Positions 1-11,147 are shown, numbered from the stretch's first letter. The stretch is 64,000 nucleotides of DNA from Cephalopachus bancanus (GCA_027257055.1 JAPVLO010000054.1:4898001-4962000), one strand, 5' to 3'. Translations and numbers: made by a program. The notes: generated by a model from the letters alone, not told the origin.

Positions 1-859
1 CTCAATTAAATATATGACTTTTCTATAATTACATATCCAAAATGCATTTAGCAAACTTTCTTTTCAGCCAAAGAACATTTTAACATTTTTATATATTTGT
101 AATTAGAGAGTCATTTGAATCCAAGTGGAACTTCCCTGTTAAAAAAAATTTTCAATAATTTTCCATGTTTTGCAGCAAAAATCCATACTATGTTTATTAC
201 TGATCTTATTCCAGCATTTTCTCCTATAATTTTTTTATTATTCCATTAAACTATTTTTGTTCATCTCAAATTGGTCTATATAACATCCAAGTGCATTGAT
301 GCTATAGTAAACACCTCTTGTTTTGCTTTTTCAGCAATATTCAACAATTAGTTATGTTTGGTTCCATTTCCTGATCCATGTAACTCTGGCTTGACCAATC
401 AGGCTATTTCTTCCTCCTGACCATAGTGACTGGTTCAGGAATGGGTAGATAATTCAACATGTCCCAATCAGTGGCAACACTGAGTGTTTTGATGAATCAA
501 CTGGAGAGAAGTGATCTCTACAGTAAAAAATATTTTTCGCTGTTCTATGGAACAGCTGAGAAGAGGGTGTGATCCTCCAGTCACTGTCACTCATTGTGTT
601 GCAACAGGTTGAATGCCTTCCTGAATGCAAAGTCAACACAGAGAAAAAAGGAGCTGAGAGGTGATGAGAGATAGTGTTCTAGTGATGATGTTTAAATCCC
701 TAAAGATGTGTAAGTCCCTGGACTTTGTAGTGACATGAGCCAATAATTTTCTTATCTGGATTCAGTTTCAAATAGATATTTTTCCTGGTCAACTCACATG
801 CTTTCTTATTTGAGCTCACATTTCTCATTTCCCAAATATTCTGCTTCTTCTCTACTCAT
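1..859. other. No gene seen; AT-rich unassigned DNA
   Basis: AT-rich sequence with many stops in all frames. The 61-codon minus-strand frame at 454-639 has no recognisable content. I see no clear repeat family, promoter or exon. Confidence 0.5.
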
Positions 860-1060
860 TCAAGCACTACCTTTCCATGTAGGCCTCATTCAAATTTTAG
901 TTTCTTGATGATACCTTATTCAACTAACCAGGCTTGTTCATTCACTTCCTGTAGCACCCATGGATAATTTATATTGCCTTGAACTGTCATATTGCTCTTT
1001 GAGTATATATTCTGCTTTTTGATCTCTCTATTGTCTTGCAGATTCTTCAATGAATATTTA
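860..1060 (+). repeat. Possible L2 LINE fragment
   Basis: The order of pyrimidine-rich words and the ending (cattcaagcactacc, later tgttcattcacttcctgtag, tgctctttgagtata) resembles the 3' untranslated part of L2 in plus orientation. Divergence is high, so this is a weak family call. Confidence 0.3.
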
Positions 1061-1889
1061 CTGGGGATGTATTGGAATTGAATAGTCAGTATGTGTTTCC
1101 TTTTAGACTAAGTCTGAATAACCATGCTGGAAGACAGAGATAGGTCCTTTTATTTCCGCCCCCCCCAGCCAAATGACTAAGAAAGAATACTCAGAGTTTA
1201 GCTACTGCTTGTCTGCACTTTCATAAGGAATATTATTATGTCTGTGACCTTAGTCCACTGAGGTATGATGTCCCATCTTTTTGGTTAAATAAATAGGTCA
1301 CCTGAGCAATAGTCCAAGAAGATAGCTCAAACACTGCATGTAGTTGAGAGAAAACTGTAAAGTTCTTATTATTTATGAATGTCATGCAAAGCTAATCTAA
1401 TGATATCCAACTTTGTTGCTAAAGCTCAACATGATGAAACACTTTGTTGTGATCATAAATCTTCCTGGGAATTATCACTCTGTGTCCTGAGGCACTCTAT
1501 GTTTTAAGTGTTCCGGTAGCTTGTTGGTCACCAAGGTATTGGTGCTCAGAGGCTGTGGAGAAAAAAGAGTCAGGGTGTTTTCAGTAACCCCATTTTCTTC
1601 ACACATTGGTTCTTTCTTCATACACTGGTCCTCTGCCATGGTTTGTGGTAGGGCAACTGAGATAAGACAGAACTGGGTTTTAAAACTGCTATTGCTGTCT
1701 TTTCTTTAGCATCCGTTGATCAGAAATATAGTCATGGAGGCCAAGATTACATAGTATACAAGAAAGGCATATTGACAATGATCTTGTAGATTCAGAATAG
1801 GTATGCCATGAACATAAGAATAGGGGAGAGAGGAGATATGGAAGTATTGGCTTGGCTTTTGCCATCTATACAACACAGATTCATTCGTT
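1061..1889. other. No gene seen; unassigned
   Basis: Contains a short C-run near 1150 (cgccccccccag) and nothing else I can name. The 62-codon plus frame at 1521-1709 resembles no known protein. Confidence 0.45.
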
Positions 1890-2231
1890 AATCTTTTGTC
1901 TCATTTTCATCTTTTAGTCCCTACCACCTCCACCCATTTGGCCACTAAGATCTGCTCATTTTACCTTTGGAATATTTCTCATTCTATCCGTTTCTCTCTC
2001 TTCATTCTCACTGCTACTAGATTAGCTTTGGTCTGTTAACTGGTCTTTTTTCCATTGACATTATTTTTCCAATTCCTTCTTTATACTAGCAAGTTTATTT
2101 TCTTAAAACACAGCTGAGATAATATGCTGTCTCTGCTTCAGAACTTCTAAAGCAGCCCCATCTTCTACGTAACACATTCTAAATTCCTCACCATGGTCCA
2201 CAGCATCTTTCATGATGTGGTTCCAACTTTT
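1890..2231 (+). repeat. L2 LINE 3' fragment
   Basis: Tracks the L2 3' region in order: lymphoid-style pyrimidine text, then ttaactggtctttttt, ttcttaaaacacagctga, then a block like the L2 phrase for ctccttaccatggccta (here ctcaccatggtccacagc). A half Alu later landed at its right end and duplicated 14 bp of it. Confidence 0.55.
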
Positions 2232-2369
2232 TTGGCGGGGGGGATGTTGGAGTCTGGCGTGTAGTGGCATGCTCACAGCCACTGCAGCCTCGAATTGCTG
2301 AGTTCAGGCGATTCTTCTGCCTCAGTCTTCCAAGTAGCTGGAACTACAGGCATGCGCCACACACCTGAC
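2232..2369 (-). mobile_element. Alu right-monomer (half Alu), 5' truncated
   Basis: Read on the minus strand this starts at the right-monomer opening (gcatgcctgtagttcc) and runs to a short A-tail, so only one arm was inserted. A 14-bp duplication (tggttccaactttt) flanks it at 2218-2231 and 2370-2383, identical on both sides, which marks L1-type target-primed insertion of a truncated transcript into the L2. It retains the lineage words gtagttccagctactt. Confidence 0.88.
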
Positions 2370-2383
2370 TGGTTCCAACTTTT

Positions 2384-3073
2384 CACATCTCGTTTGGTCG
2401 GTTTTATTACACAAGCACACAGTAGATGGGTTGTTGTTTTCTTTGTTAAATGGACACATTCTTTGACTAAGTCCTTTAAATCTAAAACTTTTTTAGATAT
2501 TTCAAGATCTATTGTGTAAAGAGGAGTTAGAGAAAAAGGAAGTCGCGGGCTTAAGCTAATAAGAAAAGGTAAAATACAGTATTAAGTTTGTATCATTGGG
2601 CTATAAAAAACAATAAAATTTTAATCAATGTCCTGTCAAATAAAACTTTACCAAACACGTTGAAAAACATTGGCCAAAGCATTTCCTGGTCTTGATTTTA
2701 CTAAACAATTTTGATGGCAAAGTCTTTTTTTGTTTTTTTTTTTTCCACAAAGTGTCTGTTGATTTTTCCAGGAAGCAGGTCCACAAACTCTTCTTTCCTG
2801 GAAAGTATTGCTCAACTGTGCATTTCTAACGAAGCAAGCCCAGAGATTATAAGTGAAGACCAGAGGAGATAAGGAAAGTAAATAAATAAAATTAAATCTG
2901 CTGTTATAATAAAATAAGAAATTTTCCAGCTTGATCAGCAATACAAGGCAGAGGATTTAAGCAGTCTTGAAATAAATCCACCACTTTTTAATAAATAAGC
3001 AGAGACTAGGAAGTTAAGTAAGGGATTCTGGGGGTGGGGGCTCACGGAAGAAACTATGTTAGGAGACCACATT
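2384..3073. other. No gene seen; unassigned
   Basis: Includes a T-run near 2730-2745 that gives a 97-codon minus frame (2648-2941) of no recognisable family, and a G-rich stretch near 3025-3042. No repeat family identified. Confidence 0.45.
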
Positions 3074-3311
3074 TGGCTGGGCATGGTGGCTTATGACTAT
3101 AATCCCAGCACTTTAGGAGGCTTAGGTGGGAGGATTGCTTGAGGCCAGAGTTTGAGACCAGCATGGGCAATAAAGTGAGACTCCAGCATGTGCCTGTAGT
3201 CTCATCTACTCACAAGGATGAGACAGGAAGATTGCTTGAGTCCAGGAGTTCGAGGCTGTATTGAGTTAAGATAATACTACAGCCTGGGCAACAGGGTAAA
3301 ACAAACAACAA
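3074..3311 (+). mobile_element. Old Alu (J-like), internally deleted
   Basis: Starts ggctgggcatggtggctt and carries both arms, but lacks part of the linker and right-arm start (left arm jumps from gtgagactcc to agcatgtgcctgtag). It ends in a CA-interrupted A-rich tail that abuts the L1 at 3312. It lacks the younger lineage's diagnostic bases, so it is an older J-type copy. Confidence 0.8.
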
Positions 3312-3970
3312 CAGATGCTGGCAAGGATGCAGAGAAAAAGGAACGCTTCTACACTGCTGGTGGGAATGCAAACTAATGCAACCTCTTTGGAAGACTAGAA
3401 ATTGACCTTCCATGTGACCCAGCAATTCCTCTGTTGGGAATATACCTGGAAAAACTCAAATCATTCTCCCAAAAAGATACCTGCATGCACATGTTTGTTG
3501 CAGCTCTATTCACGATAGCAAAAACATGGAACCAGTCATGCTACCCATGGAAGCTGGAGTGGATTAAAAAAATGTGGTACATATACAAAATGGAATATTA
3601 TTCACCCATAAAGAAGGACAAACATATGGACTTTGCAGCAACTTGGATGGATTTAGAGTCTATCATACTCAGTGATCTATCACAGAAACAAAGAACATAG
3701 TACGTACTATATGTTCTCACTCATAAGTGGAACTTGAACAATTATCATAATACTATAAGAAAAGGATTAGCAATAGTGGGAAACTGCCAGGGGAGGCAGG
3801 GTGGGATTGGCAGTTGGGGGAAACTGCCAGGGGAGGGAGGGGCATACCTCATCAACAAGGGCAACTGCATAATGAACATTTGTATATTAGCCCTGAATTG
3901 TACCCCACATCTTTAAAATTAAAAAAAAATTTACAATTAAAAAAAACCAAAAGACACAAAACAACAACAA
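3312..3970 (+). mobile_element. L1 LINE 3' end, 5' truncated
   Basis: Begins in the last part of ORF2 (gatgctggcaaggatgcaga) and runs through the 3' UTR to an A-rich end near 3940-3970. The flanking words aaaacaa(a)caacaac occur both in the tail of the upstream Alu and after the L1, suggesting insertion into the Alu tail. The 3' UTR holds a direct repeat (gggaaactgccaggggagg, copies about 40 bp apart at 3778 and 3818) that is G-rich on the plus strand, a normal L1 3' UTR property. Confidence 0.85.
3434..3700 (+). pseudogene. L1 ORF2 C-terminal fragment
   Basis: An 88-codon frame matching the end of L1 ORF2p: a segment like CMHMFVAALFTIAKTWNQ, then WIKKMWYIYKMEYYSPIK, then ATWMDLESIILSDLSQKQ. 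This region lies after the reverse transcriptase domain, near the cysteine-rich C-terminus. The element is 5' truncated, so no endonuclease or polymerase remains and no function is expected. Confidence 0.85.
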
Positions 3971-4026
3971 AAAACCCCTCTTATTTCATGTATCTTAGCA
4001 GAATAGTCAGAGTAAAATCTGCTTAG

Positions 4027-5150
4027 CTCTTTTTTTAAGTCATCAGGGTGGAGTTAACATCTCCCATAAATGAACCATATCATATAAATGCATAGCCAAG
4101 TACTCACACCTCACCATTCAATTCACATATCACCTTCCCTTCCCTCAGAGAATGTGTGTTTTACACGTCATCTCTGTTCATCTCTCGCCTCTCTGTGGAA
4201 ACCCAGCAGAAAAACGTTGAGTGACTCAATCAAGGTCACAGTATGAAAGTGCTTGGGAGCTGGAAGGGAACCCAAGACACCCATCCTGTGCCTTACGCAT
4301 GAGTTCACACTGCTGGGTAAAGCACACTGCAATTGCGTGTGTGTTTAAGTGCTAGATCAGTGCTAAATGGTAACACATGTGACGCTTCCCACTTAGGATA
4401 TATTCTTGGCTAACTCTGTTGGAAAATATTATATGGAGATTTCTCCATGGTTAAAAAAAAAAGAAAGAAAAAAATTTCAGCAAAGTTTAAACAAAAAATA
4501 ACAAGATCTGAAACCCAGACTGTTGCCTTCCCTATTTGGTGGGGGCTCCAGCGACCTTACCTTATAGCAGAATTAGACAGTCAGATATTCTTTCTAGGGA
4601 GAATCATCAAATTAATTTAAGTAAAACCATCACCTGAAATGGAAAGTAATAGTACAAAGCAACTCTGCATGGAAGAGAACAAAACTCTTTTTACAACATG
4701 GAGCACTCAAATCTCACAACTGCCTCATGAAGGTGTTTCTGGGGCTAGGAATTGTATAGGCCCACAGGAGCTGACAGAGAACCAGGACACCAGAGCTCAT
4801 TCCTTTTGCAGGAGAGAAACACTGATATCTGCTAAGAAGAAGAAGAAAAAAAGAGAGACAGGACTTAAACATTGCATGAAGGTAAAGAAATTTTTGTTGT
4901 GGGCATGGACGAATCAGTTTCTAGCATTCATGTAGGCATCAATCAGAGTGTAACAAGTTAAAAGGGGGCCGGAGAAACCCTCCTGAGGAAAATGATTGGG
5001 ATTAACCTTCAACTTCTTCTAGCATACGTTTGGATGGTGGCCGATTAGGGTCATATGATGAGACAGATGTTTCCTCCTCACAGAATATCCACATGACCCC
5101 ACACATGGGCTGATGCATTTAAAAGCTGATGCACTATCTTTAGCTTTCTC
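4027..5150. other. No gene seen; unassigned
   Basis: Mixed sequence with simple A-rich patches (4450-4475, 4837-4855). The plus frame at 4639-4935 (98 codons) is lysine-rich where it crosses an A-rich patch and matches nothing I know. Confidence 0.45.
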
Positions 5151-5159
5151 TACTGCTGT

Positions 5160-5345
5160 CTTGGTGGCCTTGAAACTCCATATACTAGGTTTTGTAACTG
5201 AAAGATATAAGACCCTGAGCTGCCCTGGAGGACCCCTGCACACAAGTAGGGTTGTGGGATTGAGAAATAAACCTTTGTGGGTGAAACCACTGAGATTTAG
5301 GGAACTATTAACTACCACAGTGCAAACTAGCTTATTCAGACTAAA
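5160..5345 (+). repeat. Old LTR-like fossil (family uncertain)
   Basis: The run gagaaataaacctttgtggg, then accactgagatttagggaac, then a ttactaccacagtgcaaact-like ending resembles the 3' part of an ancient ERVL/MaLR-type LTR with its AATAAA. Only the terminal ~180 bp is recognisable. Confidence 0.35.
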
Positions 5346-5369
5346 ACAGGATTGAAAGAACTTTCTCAT

Positions 5370-6585
5370 TCTGAGGAAACTTGAATAGTTATGTATACTA
5401 TCTCTATTTTTCCCACTTTTGCTTATTTCTCACTTTCTCACTCTTAGATACAGGGTCTTGACTGTCAAATCCCAGTCAATTCCTTCACATGGACATTAGT
5501 GGACATATGGTATTCATGGATCTTTAGTATTCATAGATATTTAGCATAATGAATATTTGGTATTTATGGAAATGTAGCATAAAAACGCTCATGCATTCTT
5601 GCAACACCGGCCCTGAAATACATTTACTTGACATGCATTTACTTGACATATGCCATGTCCTCTACTTGAAAACAAATCCTAGGTTGTTTCTCTATCTTGA
5701 AGTTTTAAACAAGGCACTTCAATTTACTTGATTTTCAGTGGATTTCACTCTTTTTTTTTGAAATAAACGATTCGATCATGGTATCTTTGAAAATATCCCT
5801 TCTCATCCTGGTAGTGTTAGAGACTTTTTACTAAATGGATAATGTGACATGTCTGATGTCAGATGAATTCTATTTCAACAGCTATTTATTAAAAGTGGGC
5901 TTTACAAGCAGACGATTATACTATAGGTTATTGTCAAGCAGAGATTGTGGTTACATGACTTTTCCTTCTGGAGCAAACTCCAAAAGCACTTGAACTACAA
6001 GAGTGCGTTGTGCAAACGGGCCAGACAATGCAACCGGTGGCTGAAGACTCACATCATTACAGTCCAAACACTAATTTGTATGCCCTTTAGGGTTTACTTG
6101 AAAATGAATTATTTAGCTTTTTAAAAAGCTAGCTCTGATTTCTAGGAAGTGCACAATAGAGACAGTTATGACTACAGTCACCAACTGAACAATACAAATA
6201 AGAAAAACAGAAGAATGTTTTAGAGTCCATTGTTCATTTGACCTTTATTTTGTTAGTTAAAATGATCACACTTTTGGAGTCACTTCTTAATTACTCTTTG
6301 AAAGTTCTTTAGCTTTTCGTAGATGCCAGAGCCTTGCTTTCAAATTAGGACAAACTCCTAAAATGATGTCGAGAGAAACTTTCCTTTGTTGGTAACTAAC
6401 AGATGTAAGTACTAGTTTATAAACTGATTGTTTGATCGCAACTGGGCAATTATCTGACTTTCAGCTTCCTCATCTCAAGAATTTTCTTAGGGTATATCAA
6501 ATTCTAGCATTCTAAGCTTTCATGGTATTCATATACATTCTAGGGGCACAAAGAGAAGCACCTATATGTATGTATATGTGTATGT
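5370..6585. other. No gene seen; unassigned
   Basis: AT-rich. Small direct repeats are visible: catttacttgacat occurs twice in a row near 5622-5650, and ggtattcatgga/tagtattcatagata/ggtatttatggaa occurs at 5507-5570. No repeat family assigned. Confidence 0.45.
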
Positions 6586-6589
6586 ACAA

Positions 6590-7085
6590 GGGGGACTCCC
6601 CAAAACCCAGAATTTATTTATTAAAAATGTATTTATTCCTGCATGTGTAAACTTCAGTCACTTTCAAGGCACTCTTCGTTTGATACTATACACCTATCGA
6701 GACACTTTTTCCACTGCTCAAAACAGTTTTTGAGATCATCAATTTTGATGCCTTTTAGTGCTTCTGCTGTTTTTTTGTTTCACCTCTTCCATGTCAGCAA
6801 AAAGTTTCCCTTTGAGGACATTTTTCATCTGGGGAAACAAAAAAAAGTAGCTCAGGGATAAGGAGGGTGGGGCATGGAGGTCATGCTGTTTTGGTCAAAA
6901 ACTGCTGAACACTCAGGGTGGTATGGGCAGGTTGTTTGTGTAAATTACCCAATGTGAAATGGGCAAATGCATTGACAGAATCTCCAAAAAATTCACTGAA
7001 GCCAAGTGCAGCCTCTCACTACAATGCTAGCTGGTACACTGATGCCGACGGGTTCCTAGGACACTTACCTAGCAGGGGAAGCCTG
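6590..7085 (-). mobile_element. mariner-family DNA transposon remnant
   Basis: The minus strand encodes the degraded C-terminal part of a mariner transposase, followed by an AT-rich 3' tail and a possible terminal repeat near 6590 (aagggggactcccc). The opposite end near 7080 reads aagggcggggccc on the minus strand, a partial match. No host function is expected. The exact TA-flanked ends are not resolved. Confidence 0.72.
6664..6960 (-). pseudogene. mariner transposase C-terminus, broken
   Basis: On the minus strand one frame reads FPQMKNVLKGKLFADMEEVK. After an A-run frameshift another reads LKGIKIDDLKNCFEQWKKC, ending ...SD and a stop. This order (third catalytic Asp region, LFP motif, then a KNCFEQWKK-type end) is that of mariner transposases. 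Stops and the frameshift break it. The catalytic DD34D residues are not intact here. Confidence 0.72.
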
Positions 7086-7152
7086 TACTAAAAGGGCCCC
7101 GCCCTTCAAAAAGATAATTTTAGTTTATTTTGGTCCCCCTCATCCGTATCTA

Positions 7153-7285
7153 TTGTAGTTCCAGCTACTTGGAAGGCTGAGGCGGAAGGATCTCTGGAGC
7201 CCAGCAGGTGGAGGCTGTAGTGGCCGGGAGTGGCCACTGCACTCCAGTCTGGGTGACAGTGAGACTCCATCTCAAAAAAAAAAAA
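7153..7285 (+). mobile_element. Alu right-monomer (half Alu)
   Basis: Begins at ttgtagttccagctacttg and ends at gactccatctc plus an A-tail at 7273-7288. It carries the lineage words ggaaggctgaggcggaagg and tggccgggag. A second half-Alu after the one at 2232, it likewise begins at the start of the right arm. Confidence 0.82.
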
Positions 7286-7611
7286 AAGAAAGAAATGAAT
7301 GTATGTATGTGCATATGTAGACAGAGAGATAAATGAAAAGAAAAACATTTCGTTGTCAGTTATATCTGACTTTAAAAGGTGCTAAAGGAGTCTAACATTT
7401 GAATACCGTTTTCCTCAGTCATTTGTCTTATAATTACATACATTTTTTTCTTTTATGATTTTGAAGTGTCAATAACTTATTCTTTTACTCTATGTATTCT
7501 GGGTTGAGGAACAAAGAGTAACAGTTTGAATCTCTACAGGAATGCAGTAATAATCTTGCTATACAGAAAGCTTGTTATGGGGTTTAACCCAAACCTATAG
7601 AAATTACTCTT

Positions 7612-7878
7612 TCAGCCGATAATCCCGTGCCTTTGGGAGGCTGAGGTGAGGGGATTGCCTGAGCCCGTGGGTTCGAGACCCGCCTGGGCAGCGAGACCTC
7701 ATCTCTACAATAAATAAAAAAATCAGCCGGGCGTGGCAGTGCACGCCTGTAATTCCGGCTACTTGAAAGGCTGAGGCGGAAGGATCGCCGGAGCCCAGCA
7801 GGTCAAGGCTGCGGTGGCCGGGAGGGGCCACTGCACTCCAGTCTGGGTGACAGAGTGAGACTCCAACTCAAAAAAAAA
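7612..7878 (+). mobile_element. Young-lineage Alu, 5' trimmed, with TSD
   Basis: Both arms are present, with ggttcgagacccgcctgg, ctacaataaataaaaaaatc and gactccaactc. The first ~15 bp of the element are missing. A 13-bp duplication (agaaattactctt) lies at 7599-7611 and 7879-7891, so the truncation happened at insertion, not later. Confidence 0.93.
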
Positions 7879-7904
7879 AGAAATTACTCTTCCAAGACAA
7901 TAAT

Positions 7905-7998
7905 AAAGGAAAGAAAGTAGGAGAGGAAAAGAGGGAAGGAGAGAGGAAGGGAAGAAGGAAGGAAGGAAAGAAGGAAGAAAAACAAGGAAAAAGAGGGA
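7905..7998. repeat. Purine-only low-complexity tract (GGAA/AAGG-rich)
   Basis: Almost all A/G on the plus strand, with runs such as gaaggaaggaaggaaagaag. It can form triplex (H-DNA) in principle. Probably grown out of an A-rich SINE tail or slippage. Confidence 0.8.
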
Positions 7999-7999
7999 T

Positions 8000-8110
8000 A
8001 CATAGGTTTAGACTGGATGGAAAGCTTCATGATGTCGGGGACTATTCCTTAGCACTCACAGCGCCTCGCTTTGTGCCTGGCAGTCAGTAAATAATTTGTT
8101 AACTCAATGA
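8000..8110 (+). repeat. L2 LINE 3' terminus
   Basis: Text like the L2 end: ggggactattccttagcact, then tttgtgcctggcagtcagta and aataatttgttaactca, the equivalent of the L2 tail before its short tandem end. Confidence 0.5.
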
Positions 8111-8790
8111 CAGCTTTAGAGTGGCTGACTGAAACAAAAGTTGATTTTAAATTATTTTTCTCTCTTCTCTTAACAAATCTTTGACCCATATGCAATGCAG
8201 CGAAACACTGAGGGATGGAAGTTTATGACAGTGGTATTGTTCTTAAGGGGTAAGAAATGTTTTTCTGTCCAATCTGTGCACGTTTACAGCTATCCTGATC
8301 AAGGGTGGGAGGCACATTTAAAATACTGACTGAGTGCCCTTTCGACATCCCCCCCTTCAAAATGTCATAACCAGGACTCTATGTCTCCTTGGGACCAGGG
8401 ATGACCAAATGACAGCAGGAAACGTGACCACAGATGAAGACAGAAGAGGGGTATGGGCCTCTGCTCTGGGATCAGCCCTGTGATTGCGGTCCTGCTCTTT
8501 TGTTCTCTTTCTTTAACTTCTCTGACCTGCTGAGTTCTGGATCTCCCCTGTCTTTGTCTTACATAACTATCTCACTGCTCAAGCTGAATTTGTCTCCCTA
8601 GATTGTCAACTTGTTGTCTGCTTTGACATACAGGAACTGGCTCGTTCTTTCAGTCTCTTGGACCTGGACTTCTCATTCACCATCTGCTTGGATCTTGGCT
8701 ATGGGCCTGAGACTTGGAGCCATGTCTAAATCGCTGGCTGTGCTCGTCTACTGTCTACACCCCGGCCTGACCCAGAGGTGAGCCTCGTGT
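8111..8790. other. No gene seen; unassigned
   Basis: No recognised family. 8460-8770 has even composition and could be an unnamed old repeat, but I cannot assign it. No exon signals I would trust. Confidence 0.4.
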
Positions 8791-8925
8791 CTAGTTAAGG
8801 ACACAAGACAAACATTGGACAAGCAATTACAGAACATGGCACAGAAAGGAGAAACTCATATGAACTAGAGAGGCTAGGGAAGGTTTCCTAGGGGAGGTAG
8901 GGCTTCAAGGGTGAATTAAATCAAT
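8791..8925 (+). repeat. Old interspersed repeat (unassigned family A)
   Basis: Resembles the text seen more fully at 33055-33712: acaagcaattacagaacatg, then aggctagggaaggtttcctaggggaggt and gcttcaagggtgaat. This family recurs in the window. From memory it looks like an ancient L1M/HAL1-type 3' sequence, but I do not assert the name. Confidence 0.4.
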
Positions 8926-8990
8926 CCCCCCTCCCCAACCTGTTGGTAGAAAATGTTGCATGGATTCACATGTAATAAAATGGAATTTCC

Positions 8991-9286
8991 TTTTTTGTGG
9001 GATATGGGTTAGAGTCTCACCCTGTCACCCAGGCGGGAGTGCAGTGGCATGCTCGGGGTCACGGCAGCCTCGACCTGCTAGGCTCAGGTGATCCTTCTGT
9101 CTCAGCCTTCCAAGTAGCTGGAATGATAGACATGTGCCATCATGCCTGGCTAATTTTTTGATTTATTGAAGAGACAAAGTCTCACCAAATTGCTCAGGTT
9201 GGTCTCGAACCCTTGGACTCTGGCAATTCTCTTGCCTCAGCCTCCCAAAGTGCTGGGATTATAGGCTTGAGCCACGGCGCCCAGCC
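8991..9286 (-). mobile_element. Alu, complete, with TSD
   Basis: Full two-arm element on the minus strand, from the poly-A side (ttttttgtggg) to cgcccagcc. Flanked by aaaatggaatttc at 8977-8989 and 9287-9299, identical over 13 bp. It has the lineage linker (tttttgatttattgaagagac on the plus strand) but a mutated B-box region, so it is a mid-age copy. Confidence 0.93.
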
Positions 9287-9299
9287 AAAATGGAATTTC

Positions 9300-10004
9300 T
9301 TTAGCATGCTATAACATTGAGACTCTTCATTTTTCTCACACCTTTCTAGTTTCCATATAAGATCTCTCCATTTCCCTTACATGCTATAAGCGCTTTGTGG
9401 TTGGACTCGTTGGGCCTAGGAGTCTTCCCCTCACTCCTCCCTTGCTCATGCACATCTGTGCTTGCTTATTTTCCATCTTCTCAGATCGCAGTTCAGTGTC
9501 TGGAAAGTTCATCTCAGAGTTGGGTTTCCTCCTGGGGAGCAACTGATTCGGCTGTATCTGCCATATTGTGTGCGGCCATTTACACCACATGCTGAGCAGA
9601 CCTCTCTTAGCAGCGAGGTTCAGGGTGGGTCTTGTCCAGGTCAGAGGAAAGCTCCCAGGGCTGAGTGGCAGGCCTGTTCTGGCTCTGCCTGGCCCAACTC
9701 AGAGCTTGGAAGGGGAGGCACGGAACTGTGCCAGGAGCTTTCTCTAAGGGCTCCTGTTCTTAGACCCGGCAGGCTTGGCTTAGTGACACTGACGTGTGAG
9801 GGGGCAGGATTCATGCTCTTTTTCCAGGGACTTTGGCAGTTTCTGCAGCTGTGGGGGTGGCTTTTGAGTCTTCTGACCCACACCAATTTTCTAAAAGGGT
9901 CTATCTCCTGCCTTCCATCCACTCAGCAGCTTCCCAAGTGAATTACAGGAATTATAGCCTGTACTGTGCTCTCAAGTCTGATTCCCAAGGAGTTTCTATC
10001 TTCT
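9300..10004. other. GC-richer unassigned segment with opposed ORFs
   Basis: Contains the 159-codon plus frame 9462-9941 and the 93-codon minus frame 9641-9922. Neither shows a known domain, signal peptide or splice context. The start (ttctcagatcgcagttcag...) has a faint L2-like flavour. I treat the frames as chance openings in a CpG-poor, C/T-rich stretch. Confidence 0.4.
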
Positions 10005-10120
10005 GTTTCTTCTCCTTCTCCTTCTTTCTCCTCCTCCATCTCTTCCTCCTTCTCTGCCTTCTCTTTTTCCTCTTTCTCCTTCTTTTTTCTTTCATGTGTC
10101 TTTATCTTTTTACTTTTTTT
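10005..10120. repeat. Pyrimidine tract (CTT/CCT-rich)
   Basis: Long C/T-only stretches (cttctccttctccttctttc and onward). It yields Ser/Phe-rich artificial frames on the plus strand at 9833-10184. Confidence 0.85.
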
Positions 10121-10479
10121 AGCTAACTTTCTTACTTGTCAAATAAAAATTGTTTGTGTTTATGATGTACAACAGGAAGTTTGATGTCCGTAAACACTGT
10201 GGATCGATTATGCTATTTAACCTAGGGAGTTCTATAGGATGAAATGGACTTTTGGCTTAAGGAAAGGATGCCAGATGTTTCTATGTTTTCCCTCTCACTT
10301 AAGGAAACCAAATGCAGAGGGCAAAGAGGTGAGATAACTGGATCATGTTCTTGGGCTGCAGTAGCCCATGCTAACTCCACTGTCAGGAGAGACTAGCTTT
10401 TGGCCACTTCTGCCATCAGAGTGGCTCACTCTAAGCTACTTCCAGTCTTTAAAATGTGCAGCAGTTTGGCTATGTGTAG

Positions 10480-10625
10480 GAAAAAGTTCTAGACTAGGAA
10501 AGAGGAGTCCAGCTGTTGCTGTGAGCTCTTGGGCCGGTCACACATTCTCTCCATTCCAGACTTCCTATTTGGGTGTAAAGTCAGAGGCATGGACGATCTC
10601 TCTCAAGTCCCCTCCAGGCTACCAG
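10480..10625 (+). repeat. MIR SINE
   Basis: Follows the MIR order: agttctagactaggaaagag, tgtgagctcttgggccggtc, acattctctccattccagac, then a ctctcaagtcccctccagg tail-like block. Highly diverged. Confidence 0.45.
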
Positions 10626-10931
10626 TCTGGGGTCCATGATCTTGACTCTGACTCCAGTGCACCTCTGAGATTATGCTGTCCCTTGATTAGTATACCTGTT
10701 GGCAGTGCCTGCTGTGGCTCTTCTAGCCTGGGCTACCTCATATGCTCTCCTTCCTTATCTTTGCCTTTGACTCATTATGACAGAGTTTTTAAGACCTTTC
10801 AATATATATACTAATGGGGTACCTAGAAGTAGAAAAGAAATTTTCTCCCTAGAAAGAGCCGGGTGTCTTCCATTCCCAGAGCAACCCTTTAAAACTGCGT
10901 TTCCCATGCTATGTTCCATGTGGTGGTTTAA

Positions 10932-11130
10932 AAACATGTACTGTGGAGCCTCATTGCCTGGATGACATAGGCACCCCCACTGTGTATCTCAGTTTCCTCA
11001 TTTGTAAAATAAAGAGATTAATATCTGCCTTATGGGGCTTTTTGTAAGAGAATTAAATTAATTAACATTGTATAATGTGTTTAGGAAAGCACCCACACAT
11101 AGGAAGAGCTTGTTAAATATCAGAGTAGCC
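10932..11130 (+). repeat. MIR SINE
   Basis: Contains the MIR core and 3' part: tctcagtttcctcatttgta, aaataaagagattaatatct, then aggaaagcacccacacata and gagcttgttaaatat, matching the order of the tRNA-derived MIR. Confidence 0.75.
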
Positions 11131-11147
11131 ATGGAATTTTGGTAGAT

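Noticed and set aside
9462..9941. 159-codon plus ORF
   Set aside because: No homologue recognised, an overlapping opposite frame, and no promoter or exon context.
9833..10184. Membrane-like Phe/Leu/Ser frames
   Set aside because: Produced by a CTT/CCT-rich tract.
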